From NCBI GenBank assembly GCA_020466095.1, contig CM035807.1, positions 61,757,812 through 61,821,811 on the forward strand: 64,000 nt of DNA, written 5' to 3'. Below the pieces are notes generated by a model. That model was given only the letters and a program-made list of their open reading frames with translations, was not told the DNA's origin and ran no database searches. A program made the translations under genes and the position numbers. How positions within the stretch are numbered: position 1 is the first letter of the stretch; each line of letters starts with the position of its first letter. This document shows, piece by piece, positions 31,237 through 41,825 of this stretch. The DNA comes from Chlorops oryzae (taxonomy: Eukaryota > Arthropoda > Insecta > Diptera > Chloropidae).

Positions 31237-31580
31237 CAGGGTGTCCCGGGAAAAAGTGTACAAAATGAAACCCTCGAAAGGTCGATGCAATATGAGTAGT
31301 TTTTGCTTCTACAGCAACTGCCTAGGAGGTACCGTTTACGAGCTGTAGCGCTTGAAAAAAAGTCTGCTTTTGTATGGAATTTTGAATATACCTTCATTTT
31401 GAACGAAAAAAAAATTTTTTTAATGAAGTTATACTCAAAATTTCATACAAAAACATACATTTTTTGAAGCGCTACAGCTCTTAAACGGTACCTCCTAGGC
31501 AGTTGCTGTAGAAGCAAAAACTACTCGTATTGCATCGACCTATCGAGGGTTTCATTTTGTACACTTTTTCTCGGGACACC

Positions 31581-31583
<3 letters not shown>
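31237..31583. mobile_element. 347-bp foldback MITE flanked by TA
   Basis: The ends CAGGGTGTCCCGGGAAAAAG and CTTTTTCTCGGGACACCCTG lie between TA (31235-31236) and TA (31584-31585). The arms of about 165 bp are nearly perfect inverted repeats, including TACAAAATGAAACCCTCGA and GGTACCGTTTACGAGCTGTA. The TA target suggests a Tc1/mariner-type source. Non-coding; the 64-codon minus frame at 31203-31397 follows from the palindrome. Confidence 0.85.

Positions 31584-31628
<45 letters not shown>
31584..31628. repeat. (TA)n microsatellite
   Basis: About 45 bp of nearly pure TA next to the TA-flanked MITE. It probably grew from the original TA-rich target. Confidence 0.85.
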
Positions 31629-31629
<1 letters not shown>

Positions 31630-31879
31630 GATAATGCAACAAACTATAATCGATAAGTAAATGTAGTAAAAAATGTGAAAAAAGTGATATTACAAAATTT
31701 ATAAGTGAACCCATAAAAACTGCCAACATCGATGGTGAAAAAACGCAACGAAATAACCAGTGCTATTTTGATGAATTCCATAGCACTTAACCAGAATTAC
31801 ATCACAGTAGTGACAGAATGTATGATTTGAGGCAATGGGCATTCACTTAAAACTTAACTTTTGTGGCGGTTGGCTTGCT

Positions 31880-33345
31880 ACTTAAAATATTCAATTCTCA
31901 CCAATAAGCTGACTTGCCAAAAGATGAAAGAATTTTCCATGACACACCTCGAATAGTTGAAATAACCACAATGGGAGCCATCAGATTTTGATATAATGGA
32001 GTCAAAGAAAACTTAAGAGCTGCATTGTCAGACATTCGAGAGCCGGAAAAAATTTCCATTGTAATTAATGTCGATGGGATATCTCCATTCAATGCTCATC
32101 ACTTGAATTATGGCCCATTTTGATGATACTTATTTAAATCAATTTGTGGTAGAAATATCCGATGTAATCCAAACCGGGTTATTTGACATTGGAAACAAAA
32201 TAACTGTCAAAATTAAGTGTTTTGTTTGTGACACACCAGCGAGCTTTTTTTTTTTTTTTTTTTCAAGGTATAAATCAACTTTAATATACTGAAACGAAGC
32301 AATGATTCCTTGCATTTGCGTTGATATTATTTTCTGAGAACTCCATTTGCAAATGCTGAAATGGGAAGCTGCATCAAATGCACCGTCACAAGTGAATGAG
32401 GACAAATGAGGAGACATGAGTTACCCGAAAATTGACTGTCCACGCAGAACAGATGCGAGTTTTCGCAATAAAATAGATGAAGATTATCACAAACAGGACA
32501 CGCACCTACCAAAGTTGCCCATTGATATGGTTGAAGGAATCGTTGTTGCAGACTCTTTGCATCTATATGATTTAGGTATAAATGCGTATACCTAATGAAC
32601 AGACAGCATTTGTTGGAACTTATTCAATTTTCTTTCCAAGCATAATGAGGTGATAATTGTTTGGATGGCGGGAAGGCAGTTACAACTTCCGGACCAAATT
32701 TTCTAAAAAAGAATCCGAAAGCTTATCAGAAGCTTCGGGAAAAATTAATAAAACACGACCAAAATAAATCTAACGAGCTATCAGAAAATTACAATTTCTA
32801 AAATTTTGGAATGGATCCGATTATCAAACTTTTCTCCTCTATCTCGGAACTGTGGCATTGAAAGATTATTTATAAAAAAAAATTTACGAACATTTTTAAT
32901 GCTAAGTTGCGCCATAAGACTTCTTTCGTGCAAAGAGTACCTAAAATATTTGAAAATTGCCGCAAAAATTCGAATGACTACATCGAGAAATTTATAGGAA
33001 TATATGGTGAGGACAACATAATTAGCAATGTGCATGCATATGCCACGTTGTCGAGGATATAAAAAAAATCGGACTACTGCCACGCATTAGTTCATACCGA
33101 TTTGAGAATTTTCCCGGTAGCTTAAAGGCATTTGTGAGGCGTGGCCATTTGCCACTAAGCCAAACTGCTAAATGGGTCGTTGAACATTCAAAATTAAAAA
33201 GCATCCAAATACAAAATGAAATGGTTTCTGTTAACAAGAAAGTTCCGAACAAAAACCACGAAAGGTTAACGGAGAAATATATGTTAGAGATGGTATTACC
33301 CTCAGCAGTACCAAAAATATGGTTTTTTTTATTGGAAAAAAATTA
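31880..33345 (+). pseudogene. Transposase-like protein of an insect DNA transposon, heavily decayed
   Basis: Pieces in all three plus frames belong to one protein: KISIVINVDGISPFNAHHL (32045-32105), FDIGNKITVKIKCFVCDTPA (32190-32245), IDMVEGIVVADSLHLYDLG (32520-32575), then a stretch ending LKYLKIAAK, FIGIYGEDNIISNVHAYA (32990-33045) and RGHLPLSQTAKWVVEHSKLK (33140-33200). This order (DGxP, CDTPA, a DxxH-type motif, N-H-H block, FEN...LK) recalls the TPase-like proteins common in insect genomes, which I place tentatively near CACTA-type transposases. A T-run at 32248-32265 and many stops show it is dead. Confidence 0.6.
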
Positions 33346-33702
33346 GGTTATTTTTATGATTAATGCAACGTATCACAAATATGAAGTTTAGGTCTACGAT
33401 TGAAGCGTTCAACAGACTTATGAATATTTCACGAACCCTTTCAGTTGAAATTATTTGAAATTTTTTGAAAAAAAGCAGTCTTCTTTTTAAAACATGAGAA
33501 CTTAAGTTATTATAGTCCGTAAAAATAATCAATAAAAGTCTCGAAGTTATTTCTCTGTCATCAACAAGTAGGCACTCAATTTCTTCGTTTTGTCTGTTTT
33601 CCTGGTTTTTTTGTTTTTTACAATCACGTAAATTGAGTTGTTTAGCATGTTTAAAAATGTTATTCTTAAAAAAGTTTTGTTTTTTTTGTTGTCAACCTGG
33701 AG

Positions 33703-34163
33703 TCAGCTGACTGGGTGACTTCGAAAAAGAATTGAAAAATATTTTAAAAACTTTAAAAAGGCTCTTTTTTTTCCAGACCCGCGGTTCGGGATGCTCTTGA
33801 CAACGAAAAACGTGTTAAAAGTTGTTTGGAAAAGAAGCCACCACAATTTGTTTTGCCACTTCCTTTCTTTGTTCATTTCCCGACGCTCCTTCATTAGTCG
33901 AAAGTTTTTGAAGCTAGAAGCAAAAAGCACTCAAGGAAATTCTTATTCGAAAGTTCTTTATCGAAGGACAAAAGATTTTCCACATTTTCCAAAGGAAACT
34001 TAAAAACCGTGGAAAAGTCCTCTATAAGAACCTCGTTTGGTAACGTAGATTGCATATTGGTAGGTATATTTTTCTTGAGTATTGCATAAACTTTTTCGAG
34101 TGCCATTTGCATCTGCGTAATTTTTTTTCGAAAACTTCTTTTTTTTATTTTTTTTTCCAACAT
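33703..34163 (-). pseudogene. DUF4806-like protein remnant
   Basis: Minus ATG 34163 opens 89 codons. The part FKFPLENVENLLSFDKELSN matches the FPl-x-tvE-L-xFdxxLsn start of DUF4806. After the stop, other minus frames toward 33703 show RKEVAKQIV and KKKSLFKVFK, which fit the domain's end. It is convergent with the transposase-like pseudogene just to its left. DUF4806 proteins are common in insect transposons, so the two may be parts of one element. Confidence 0.5.
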
Positions 34164-34294
34164 ATTGAATGGCTTTGAGACTACAATTGAATAAAAAATA
34201 TTATTTTTAATTTGCTTTAATAAATAAATGATTTATGCAACTAAAGTTACCTTAGGTGAAATTTTCACGGCCAAGTACCACGGTGGTGGTAATA

Positions 34295-35187
34295 CCCAGA
34301 TAGCCAAATGATTGCACGATGCGTGCTAAGTCGCCGTCACGCGTGCCAGAATGAGATAACTCATGACTGCAAAAGGTCAGACATATGCCATTTCGCTCAC
34401 GCTGGTTATTTGCATTTACGCGTGACTTTCTTAGACAAATGATTTCACGGTGCGAGCTTAAACGCTGTCACGCGTGCCAGGATGAGATCACGCATGACTT
34501 CAACATGCCATACATTTGGCATGTCGTAATTGCTTGTTTGTCATCAATCTTGAATATTAATATTGATATTATCGAATTCTCCAGCTTTTGGACATATGTA
34601 TATGTAAGTTTTGGTAAATCTTTTTTTTTTCTAGTACTTTTTACTTCTAAAGCAAAATCTGATTCCGTATCGTCGAAAGCTTGAGATGTTAATATAAAAA
34701 TTGGTCAAGCTTTTTTCAAGAAATTGGATCAGAGATTGATAGATACTTTTTAGATCATATAGTAAAAATTGACTTTGGATGAAAAATTTGTTATATCGAT
34801 GGAACTATCGATAGTATCGATGCGACTATCGATGGTTTGAAAAATTTTTCATTATGGATTGAAAGTTAAGACTATCGATACAATCGACTCAGCTACAGAA
34901 AATCCCTTTTTTCCGAAAAATTTCATATTAATAACCTTTTATCCACATTCACAATTTTTAAGTGTCATTTCATTCAAAATCGTTCATATAACAGCTGTTG
35001 ACGTGCTAGATTTTTTGCTGCGTTTTCAAAAGCACGCGTGACATTCTCACGTGACAGTTTTGTCGCTGCGTTTTAAGGGACATGCATGAGACCCCCGACA
35101 ACGTGATACCTTTTAATCTGTATTTTCGTGCTCACGCGTTAAAATCACGCTGTGCTATGTGCGTGATTATCACGATGGCCATCTGGG
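34295..35187. mobile_element. 893-bp MITE with CCCAGA ends, rich in CACGCGTGA words
   Basis: The left end CCCAGATAGCCAAATGATTG and right end GATTATCACGATGGCCATCTGGG are inverted repeats flanked by TA (34293-34294, 35188-35189). The subterminal regions carry repeated CACGCGTG/CACGTGA/CACGCATGA words on both sides. The centre is AT-rich with several ATCGATA words (34796-34885). No coding function is seen. Confidence 0.65.
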
Positions 35188-36295
35188 TAGTGTTTCAAAA
35201 TTTTATTGTTTTGAAACCTCGACAGTGAGGCTAAAATGCAGTTAATATAAAGTTGTTTAAAACTGATTTTATATAGTTCAAGAAGTTAACCTACTTGTCT
35301 TCGACTTCAGTATTGCTTGCATTCACAAACTCTTCTTCCCAGAGCTCAGCTTCGTCTAATTGAAACAAGTTGCTTTGGTTTAACTTGCATTTGAAATTTA
35401 ACCAGTTTGCTTCCGGCTAACGGAATTTGTTTTAGGTCAACACACAACCCCATCGCGTTCCCAGCTGCTGGGAATATAAGCGCACTTCAAGCGAGACAAA
35501 GCTCCACGCTTTTTTGTAATCGCTATAATTTTGTACATATTCACTTAAGCCACATTTAAGCTCAACTAAATCAAAGGAAAAACAAAGCATAGCGACGACT
35601 TATGTGCATTATCATATTTGATTGATGAATGACATCACTATCGCGGTCTTCTTATACGAAAATGAAGCTTATTAATCAATGTTTTTGAACATCTTACAAA
35701 CGGATTGGATAAACCTTTCATTAAAATTAAATTTGTTTTTATAAAAGTACAACGTATAAAAACGTAAAACAAAAAAAAAAATAGTTCGCCAAAAATAAGT
35801 CCACTGCAGCCGTTTAATAGGAAACTCTTATGTGTCGTCGGCATCTGGAAAAAAGAGCTTGATTTCACGTTCCGCTTTCACAGCATGCCGTGAAATGTTT
35901 GTCGGCATCTTATGCTTGCTCGACTGACTACTGGGTATTAACTTTCGTTTTAAGTCAAAATGCCCAAAAACGTTGAAAAGACTTCAAAATGCCCTAATTG
36001 TTCTTAATTACCTATAAATTACCCATTATTACCTCCTAATATAGGACTTTTTGAAGTCGAAAAGTGCTAGTAAGGCTTTAAGGTAGGAAATATTTGTGAC
36101 TTTAAAGTCGCAAATACCTAATATGTGAATTTTTACTTATGGGTCACAATATCAAAGTCGATGTTACCTTTTTGGTCAGAAAAATAAGTAGTTTGGACTT
36201 TGTGTTTGCATTTTACGCCTCTCCCTCTTTGCTCTTTTAACAGCTACCTTAGAGCAAGCTTTTTGTATAGAAAAATCTTTTTATTTAACAAAATT
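35188..36295 (+). other. No gene recognised
   Basis: About 1.1 kb. A TATA-like GGGAATATAAGCGC lies at about 35470, after the palindrome CCCAGCTGCTGGG (35459-35471), and may be a relic LTR promoter. From 35925 to 36190 an AT-rich stretch repeats AAAGTCG/TCGAAAAG words. No protein signature. Confidence 0.4.
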
Positions 36296-37760
36296 TCACA
36301 TATAAGAAAGATCAAGATCTGTTTTTTCAGCTGCAACGATAGGGTTGGCGAAAAATTTTCGAGCGGTATTACCATCGTTTGTGTTACCTCCACCTTGCTT
36401 GGGCTGATCTAAAATCAAACCCAGTTTTTCGTAAAACTCACTTATTATTATTGCTTTTCTTTTCTTGATCAAATCTTTTGCTGTTGGCCTCTTGCTTGCC
36501 ATTGCGTCAACTCTATTTTATAGCTTTTATGTAATAAGTATTCAAAGCATCTTAAGTAAGCGTGCAATACCGATAATCCAAATTTGAACGCTCAAATATC
36601 GCAAGTTCTTGACAAAACCTTGTCTATATCATTAATATCCTTGGGCGTTATTTTCCATATATGACAAGATTGAGTTGATGCAGTATCTGTTAGAACATTA
36701 AACGTTTTTCCATCCATCATTGTACAGATTGGTATGTGTTGAAACAGAATTTTCTTTTCCGTGTTCAATTCAATAATGGTAGGTTGAAGAGTCCGGATTT
36801 TTTCCTCGATATTATCGTATTCCTGCTTTACGGTAATGTTATTTTCTTTGGCCAATTTAAAACAAATAGGGCGACAGTATTTAGTCAATTAAGGACTGTA
36901 GTTTTGTCCAAAATATTAACTTTTTCCCTTGGTGTGTTGCTGAAATTTCCAAGGGAACGATTGTGGTTAAAAGTATGTTTGAGTCGGAAAATTTCGTGCT
37001 ACTTTGAAATTTCTGATTATATATACTATGCCCTCCATTTCCGTCCAGTCCCGCTGTACATCAAAAAATTTACTCACAGTCAAATTTAGTAAATTCTGTA
37101 AAGGAATCCTAGCTTCGCTTTCTGATATGGTCATATTTTCAGGGTAGCATGTTTTTTTGACTTCAGATATTCAATTGTATGCTGGATACAAAGAGGCTCC
37201 TCTTGCTTTTGCTCCTCTTTGAATTTTAATATAATCTTCCTTTGTTAAACTTGTTTCAACTATGAGAGCCAAAGCTTCTTCTGAGGTATAGGCAGTGAGT
37301 GAAGGTTGGGTTACTTCACACAGTTTTTTTTAGCTTTTTAGGTGAAACTTCCAATGCCAATCTCATCACTTTGGCTCTTGTTCTTCTTCCTGACTTAACC
37401 AAGCTACTTTCAGCTGCATACGTAAGCTCTTCGGAAGAAATTTGTCTGTCGAACGATTGAACTTTCCTTTGTTTACTACGAAGTCACAATGCTGTAAAAC
37501 TCTTTGCTGATCTACCTTCGACTTGATTTTTTTCAGGTGTCTGAACTATTTCTACCACTTGCGGTAGGTTTATATTTCCATTTAGCCATTGAAAGTTTTT
37601 TTTTTTAATTTTGCTCGAATGTGATGACTTTCTCTGCATTTCGATATCAACTTCGTTACAAACACCTTTATTGCATTTTTTACAGAACTTTAAAATTTCG
37701 AAGAAATTTCGGTGACGTTGAACTTCTCCAAAATATATTGGGAAACCCGCGTTTTGCAAT
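36296..37760 (-). pseudogene. Transib (RAG1-related) transposase, heavily decayed
   Basis: On the minus strand, 36592-36888 reads KEEN-like lysine-rich sequence, then ICTMMDGKTFNVLTDTASTQ and SCHIWKITPKDINDID. This is the Transib pattern of a VDGK-x-x-LT...STQ-C-x-x-C block, with the second Cys changed to Trp. Minus 36296-36502 gives GGGNTNDGNTARKFFANP, the conserved NDGNTAR stretch equivalent to the GNFAR part of RAG1. Weaker N-terminal pieces continue to about 37760. Many stops and frame changes; the C-terminal region with the last catalytic residue is not found. Family call from memory of the pattern. Confidence 0.6.
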
Positions 37761-38136
37761 CAGCTTACGGCATCTTTAAAAAAGTTTCAGTTTTCAAAAC
37801 CGAAAAAAGTTCTTTTCTAGTAATATTTGGCGACTTCGTAGAATCACTTTGACTACCTGTTAACAATGAAAAATTATATCAAAAGTTGGCTGCAGATGGA
37901 GCCAAATTTAGTACAAAGCAAAAGGCTAAACACATGGCTATAGTCTGATTATGTCCAATGAACAGAGCTCGATGGAACTTTTATTATAAGCAGCGCTGCT
38001 CAAAAATGCCACCAGTGGCAAAATTTTTTTTGCCTTTCACACACATAGATTGCGTGAGCGAAGAAGAGAAAAATATTAGTCTATTGCGAACTGCCGAACG
38101 AGAAGGTTGTCGACGCTCGCAATAAGAGAATACTTA

Positions 38137-38599
38137 CCCAGCCGGACTTTTTCGCATAAAGGAAAAAATCATAAATGTTTTCACCGATGATGTCAAGGGG
38201 AAAGTTAGAGTTCTTCTAAATTCAAATGACATTGGCATCGAAAAAAGGTGTTATAAATCGCAATTCCCATGACATTGTCATCGAAAAAAGATGTTATTCA
38301 TCGCAATTCCCATGACATAGTCATGGAGAAAAGATGTTATTCATCGCATATCCAATGACATTGGACACAAAACCGTGTTTCATTTTCATTTCGTATCACT
38401 CCCGAACGATGACAATTTCTTGCGAAACAGGAGGTATCCACTCCAATTTCGATGACCAACTGGTGACATGTCCTCTCATGACGGCCAATGCCGCTTGTGT
38501 GTAAATTTCATTAGAAAGTTGGTGTAGAAACAGGAGGAGTCGCGGCTCTTATGTCATGCTGAAATCATTGATGGTTTCACCGGGACTTTTCCTGCTGGG
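38137..38599. mobile_element. 463-bp MITE with CCCAGC ends, nested in the hAT MITE
   Basis: The ends CCCAGCCGGA (38137) and TCCTGCTGGG (to 38599) are flanked by TA on both sides (38135-38136, 38600-38601). It shares CCCAG-type ends with 29563-29783 and 34295-35187. It contains a 43-bp tandem repeat. Confidence 0.7.
38223..38365 (+). repeat. 43-bp tandem repeat, about 3.3 copies
   Basis: The unit starts ATGACATTGTCATCGAAAAA and ends ATTCATCGCAATTCC. Each copy opens with a palindrome of the form ATGACnnnGTCAT. It lies inside the 463-bp MITE. Confidence 0.8.
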
Positions 38600-38699
38600 T
38601 ATGCTTAGAGAGATTACACAAAAAAAAAAAACTTTTTGAATCGCGCCCAATACATGCATACATTTATGAATGTCTGTTTTGAGCACCGCTGATTATAAG

Positions 38700-38996
38700 C
38701 TTACAGCAATCACAGATATGCAAATAGAAATAACAAAAATAGTTGTTAAATTAATTTGAATTTTTAGTACGAAGTTCTTTATGAAACGATAGCGACAGGG
38801 GACCTAGTCGAGAAAAAGTTAAAACCCGCTATAAAATCCGTGTTACCTAAATTGAAGTTCGCAAAAAAGGGTATAATAACCTTTGCAAAAAGAAAGAAAT
38901 ATACATATATATTTACGTAAAATGACTTCCTGATGCGGCCGAGATATTATACTTTTTTAGGCGACACTTATATCCGACGATATCCCGAAAAAACAA
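38700..38996 (+). other. No feature recognised
   Basis: About 300 bp of AT-rich sequence following the hAT target repeat; nothing supported. Confidence 0.5.
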
Positions 38997-39398
38997 TTAA
39001 TTATTAAATTCAGAAACTACACAGACACATTCAAGCATAAATGCATTCAAACAAAACAAAACAATATGTGGTGCTGCCAGACTGAACTTTTTCAGAATAA
39101 CTCCGATTAGTAGGTTTTTGCAAATATATAAGGGCATTTTAGGTAGCTTATAATTTTTTTGCGCTATCAAAGTATACGTCAATTCGTACATAATTAAAAC
39201 ATATTTAAAATCATCGTCTGTACTTCGGGGGCTGCGGATGTAATATCGGTGTGAAAAATATCGATACTTTAAAACATCTTTATGTATGAAAATTCGCATT
39301 TTCGAGACTATCTCATTTGCGATGGAAAACCCTTTACACGTATGCTTTTTCAGTTCCAGTATATTCTGCTTATCTAACTTAGCACTTTTAGGGCTCAA
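38997..39398 (-). CDS. Unrecognised 133-codon frame
   Basis: An open minus frame beginning MSPKSAKLDKQNILELKKH and ending VCVVSEFNN. It has no domain I know. It stands between a MITE and a Helentron-like element and is longer than most chance frames nearby, but AT-rich sequence on both sides makes a chance frame or a relic transposon exon plausible. Confidence 0.2.
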   Translation of the reverse strand: MSPKSAKLDKQNILELKKHTCKGFSIANEIVSKMRIFIHKDVLKYRYFSHRYYIRSPRSTDDDFKYVLIMYELTYTLIAQKNYKLPKMPLYICKNLLIGVILKKFSLAAPHIVLFCLNAFMLECVCVVSEFNN

Positions 39399-39587
39399 CG
39401 CTGTTAAAGTAAATTGAAAGCAAGAAACGAGCTCACTACTTTGAAGAAAGGAAATCAGAGTTGAAATTTCGATGACAGGTCGGCAGAAATATAGGAAATG
39501 TGTGACTTAAATGCAACCCTGTGAGTCCGATTACTTGTAATAAGCTTATGCGTTCAAGTAGCGAAAGTAAGTCAAAGTACTTATTTG

Positions 39588-40334
39588 TTTTTATACCCAG
39601 CGTAAGCAGGGTATATTAGGGTATCTTGTAACAGCCAGAATTATGCTCCGTAGATATAGACATATATATAAATATATTCTTGATCAGGATCAAAAATTGA
39701 ATCGATTTAGACATGTCCGTCTGTCCGTGTCCGGATCTCCTCCGAAACAGCTGGACCAATCAAGTCGAAATGTGGCACATAGGTATATCGGGGTCCGAGT
39801 ATGATCTTAACTTAAAATGAAAGACATCCACTCACTGCCACGCCCACAAATGAATTTAATGTGTTTTCAGTAAAATGCTTGTAACTTACGAACCACTCAA
39901 CACATTTCATTGATATTTGGTGTACTGGTAAACTACGAAAAGGGACATATCCTGGGGGAAAATGGATGCTGTCCTCCTCGAGCCACGCCCAAAAATAAGG
40001 GTTTATCGTAACTTATGAAGTAAAAGGCGTAGAAACTTCAAATTCGCAACATAGGGTGACCAAAGCGAATGAAAGGTGTAAGAAAACAGTTATGTGGCCC
40101 ACCCACTGCCACGCCTACAAATGAAGATTTTTGGTATTTTTCGAAGTAAAAGGCGTAGAAGCTTCAAATTCGCAACATAGGTTGACCAAGGTGAACGATA
40201 GGTGCAGGAAAAAAAGTTATGTAGCCCGCCCAATGCCACGCCCACAAATGGAGATTTTTCGTACCATAGTGCGCCAATAGTATCGGGACGCTGGGTATTT
40301 CAAAGTCGGGCTTGACCGATTTTCTTACTTGTTT
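39588..40334 (+). mobile_element. Helentron-like element with two ~126-bp repeats
   Basis: Same ends as 27175-28244: ATACCCAGCGTAAGCAGGGT at the left and ACGCTGGGTAT with a partial AAGTCGG hairpin and TTTCTTACTTG at the right. The GTCY run is reduced to about 39716-39728. Two internal repeat units are near 40050 and 40182. Confidence 0.75.
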
Positions 40335-40988
40335 GTTAATAAAATTAATATTTGGACGGCGTTCTTTTAAGAATTAAAGTGTTGTTAAAGACATTCTGAT
40401 ATGTTACTCAAAAATACAGCAAAAAATTTCGGGTAGGTGCGTTTTTCACGTAAGTGCATAAAATTGTCTGGAAAATAATTGAATGCAGCTAAGCAGAATA
40501 TACTGTATCGCATTTTCGCTTGTGAAAAATAGTTGAAAACAAAAAACAGCCGTCTTGTATACATATATTTTTCGATTAATAAAAACAATTGAGTTTTGCG
40601 TAAAACCTGCTGCGAATTATATTTACTAACATTTATAAATACCATAATGAACTTCGTTCTTATCTGGTGTCCTATGACACAACTCAACTTGTTTTTTTTT
40701 TTTTCTGAATCGTTTACTTAATCTTTTATAATTGTCTTATTTGAAAGGACTAACAGCTTGCTTCAGTTTCCATTATTAAAAACGTGGATTCCACTCCCTG
40801 TCACCGCACAAATATACAATATATTGCTCTGCGTTTAGCCCACTAATGAATGCGTGATTACACCAAGTTTAAACAGTAAACTTGCGTGAATTGGTGCGAA
40901 CTCTCTCGTTCATCTTGACGCAACTCATTAATTGTATTGTATATTTGGAACATTAAGGTACATTTTACAACAGATATTACGTGTGATT
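40335..40988 (+). other. No gene; possible small inverted-repeat element
   Basis: An inverted pair AAATATACAATA (about 40810) and TATTGTATATTT (about 40938) bounds ~140 bp and may be a MITE, but I could not confirm a target duplication. The rest shows nothing. Confidence 0.35.
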
Positions 40989-41816
40989 TTTATACCCGAC
41001 ACATTCTGTGTCGAGGGTATATTGCGTTTGTGTGGTTGTGTGTAACACCCAGAAACAGTCGAGATAGACCATACAAAATGTATATAGAAATGATCAGCGT
41101 CACCAGGATATTCGATTTAGACATGTCCGTCCGTCTGTCTGTCTGTTTGTATACAGTTCTCTTATCGAAGGAGTTGAGCTATCTTGACAAAATTTGGAAT
41201 GCGTGCTCACGGGGACATGAGTAAGAAGAAGTTCGAGAATGGACCCGATCGGACCATTTTTAGGGGTACCTCCAGTACTAGGGTCTGTTACGAAAATCGC
41301 AAAAATTGCTCTAAAATCGAAGTTTTTCATGATATATTGATGAAATTTGATATTTGAACATGTTTAAAGGCAAGTAATACGATTTAAAAAAATTGGAAAA
41401 GTGGGCGTGGCATAAGGGCGTGTTTCAAAAATTGTCTACTACTCCCGAAATACCAATGGGACTTGAACAAAAATTGGCACGTATACTTCCCTGATAGCCA
41501 GTAACGTCCTTCCCAAAACATTTTCGATCGGACCATTATTAAGGGTACCTCTAGTACTAGGGTCTGTCACAAAAATCCCAAAAATGCCTCAAATCAGACT
41601 TTATTGAAATATTTCAATGAAACTTAGAATTTGAGCGTATATATAAGGGTCCGATTAGAATTCCAAAAAAAATTTAAAAGTGGGCGTGGCAAAAGGGCGG
41701 TTTTCATTTAGAAATTTAACAAAAGTCGAGATATGGGGCTCCTTATGCCCTTCAACACCTCTTGATATTAAAAATTATGTGTCTGTGGCTCGCCTGACTA
41801 TAACACCCTTACTTGT
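40989..41816 (+). mobile_element. Second Helentron/mini-me subfamily element
   Basis: The 5' end is a hairpin, CCCGACACA/TGTGTCGAGGG (40996-41018). It is followed by GAAATGATCAGCGTCACCAGG, a (GTCY)n run (41123-41147) and two spaced copies of a CGGACCATTTTTAGGGGTACC block (41246-41290, 41530-41575) with GTGGGCGTGGC words. It ends ...ACCCTTACTTGTTAAATA just before the next element at 41826. Confidence 0.65.
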
Positions 41817-41825
41817 TAAATAATT

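Larger units (their letters stand above)
37991..38691. mobile_element. hAT-type MITE with another MITE inside
   Basis: The ends CAGCGCTGCTCAAAA (37991) and TTTTGAGCACCGCTG (to 38691) are inverted repeats flanked by the 8-bp repeat ATTATAAG (37983-37990, 38692-38699), the hAT length. Without the insertion at 38137-38599 the element would be about 236 bp. Non-coding. Confidence 0.85.

Noticed and set aside
31203..31397. 64-codon minus frame
   Set aside because: It spans the arm of a palindromic MITE; no protein motif.
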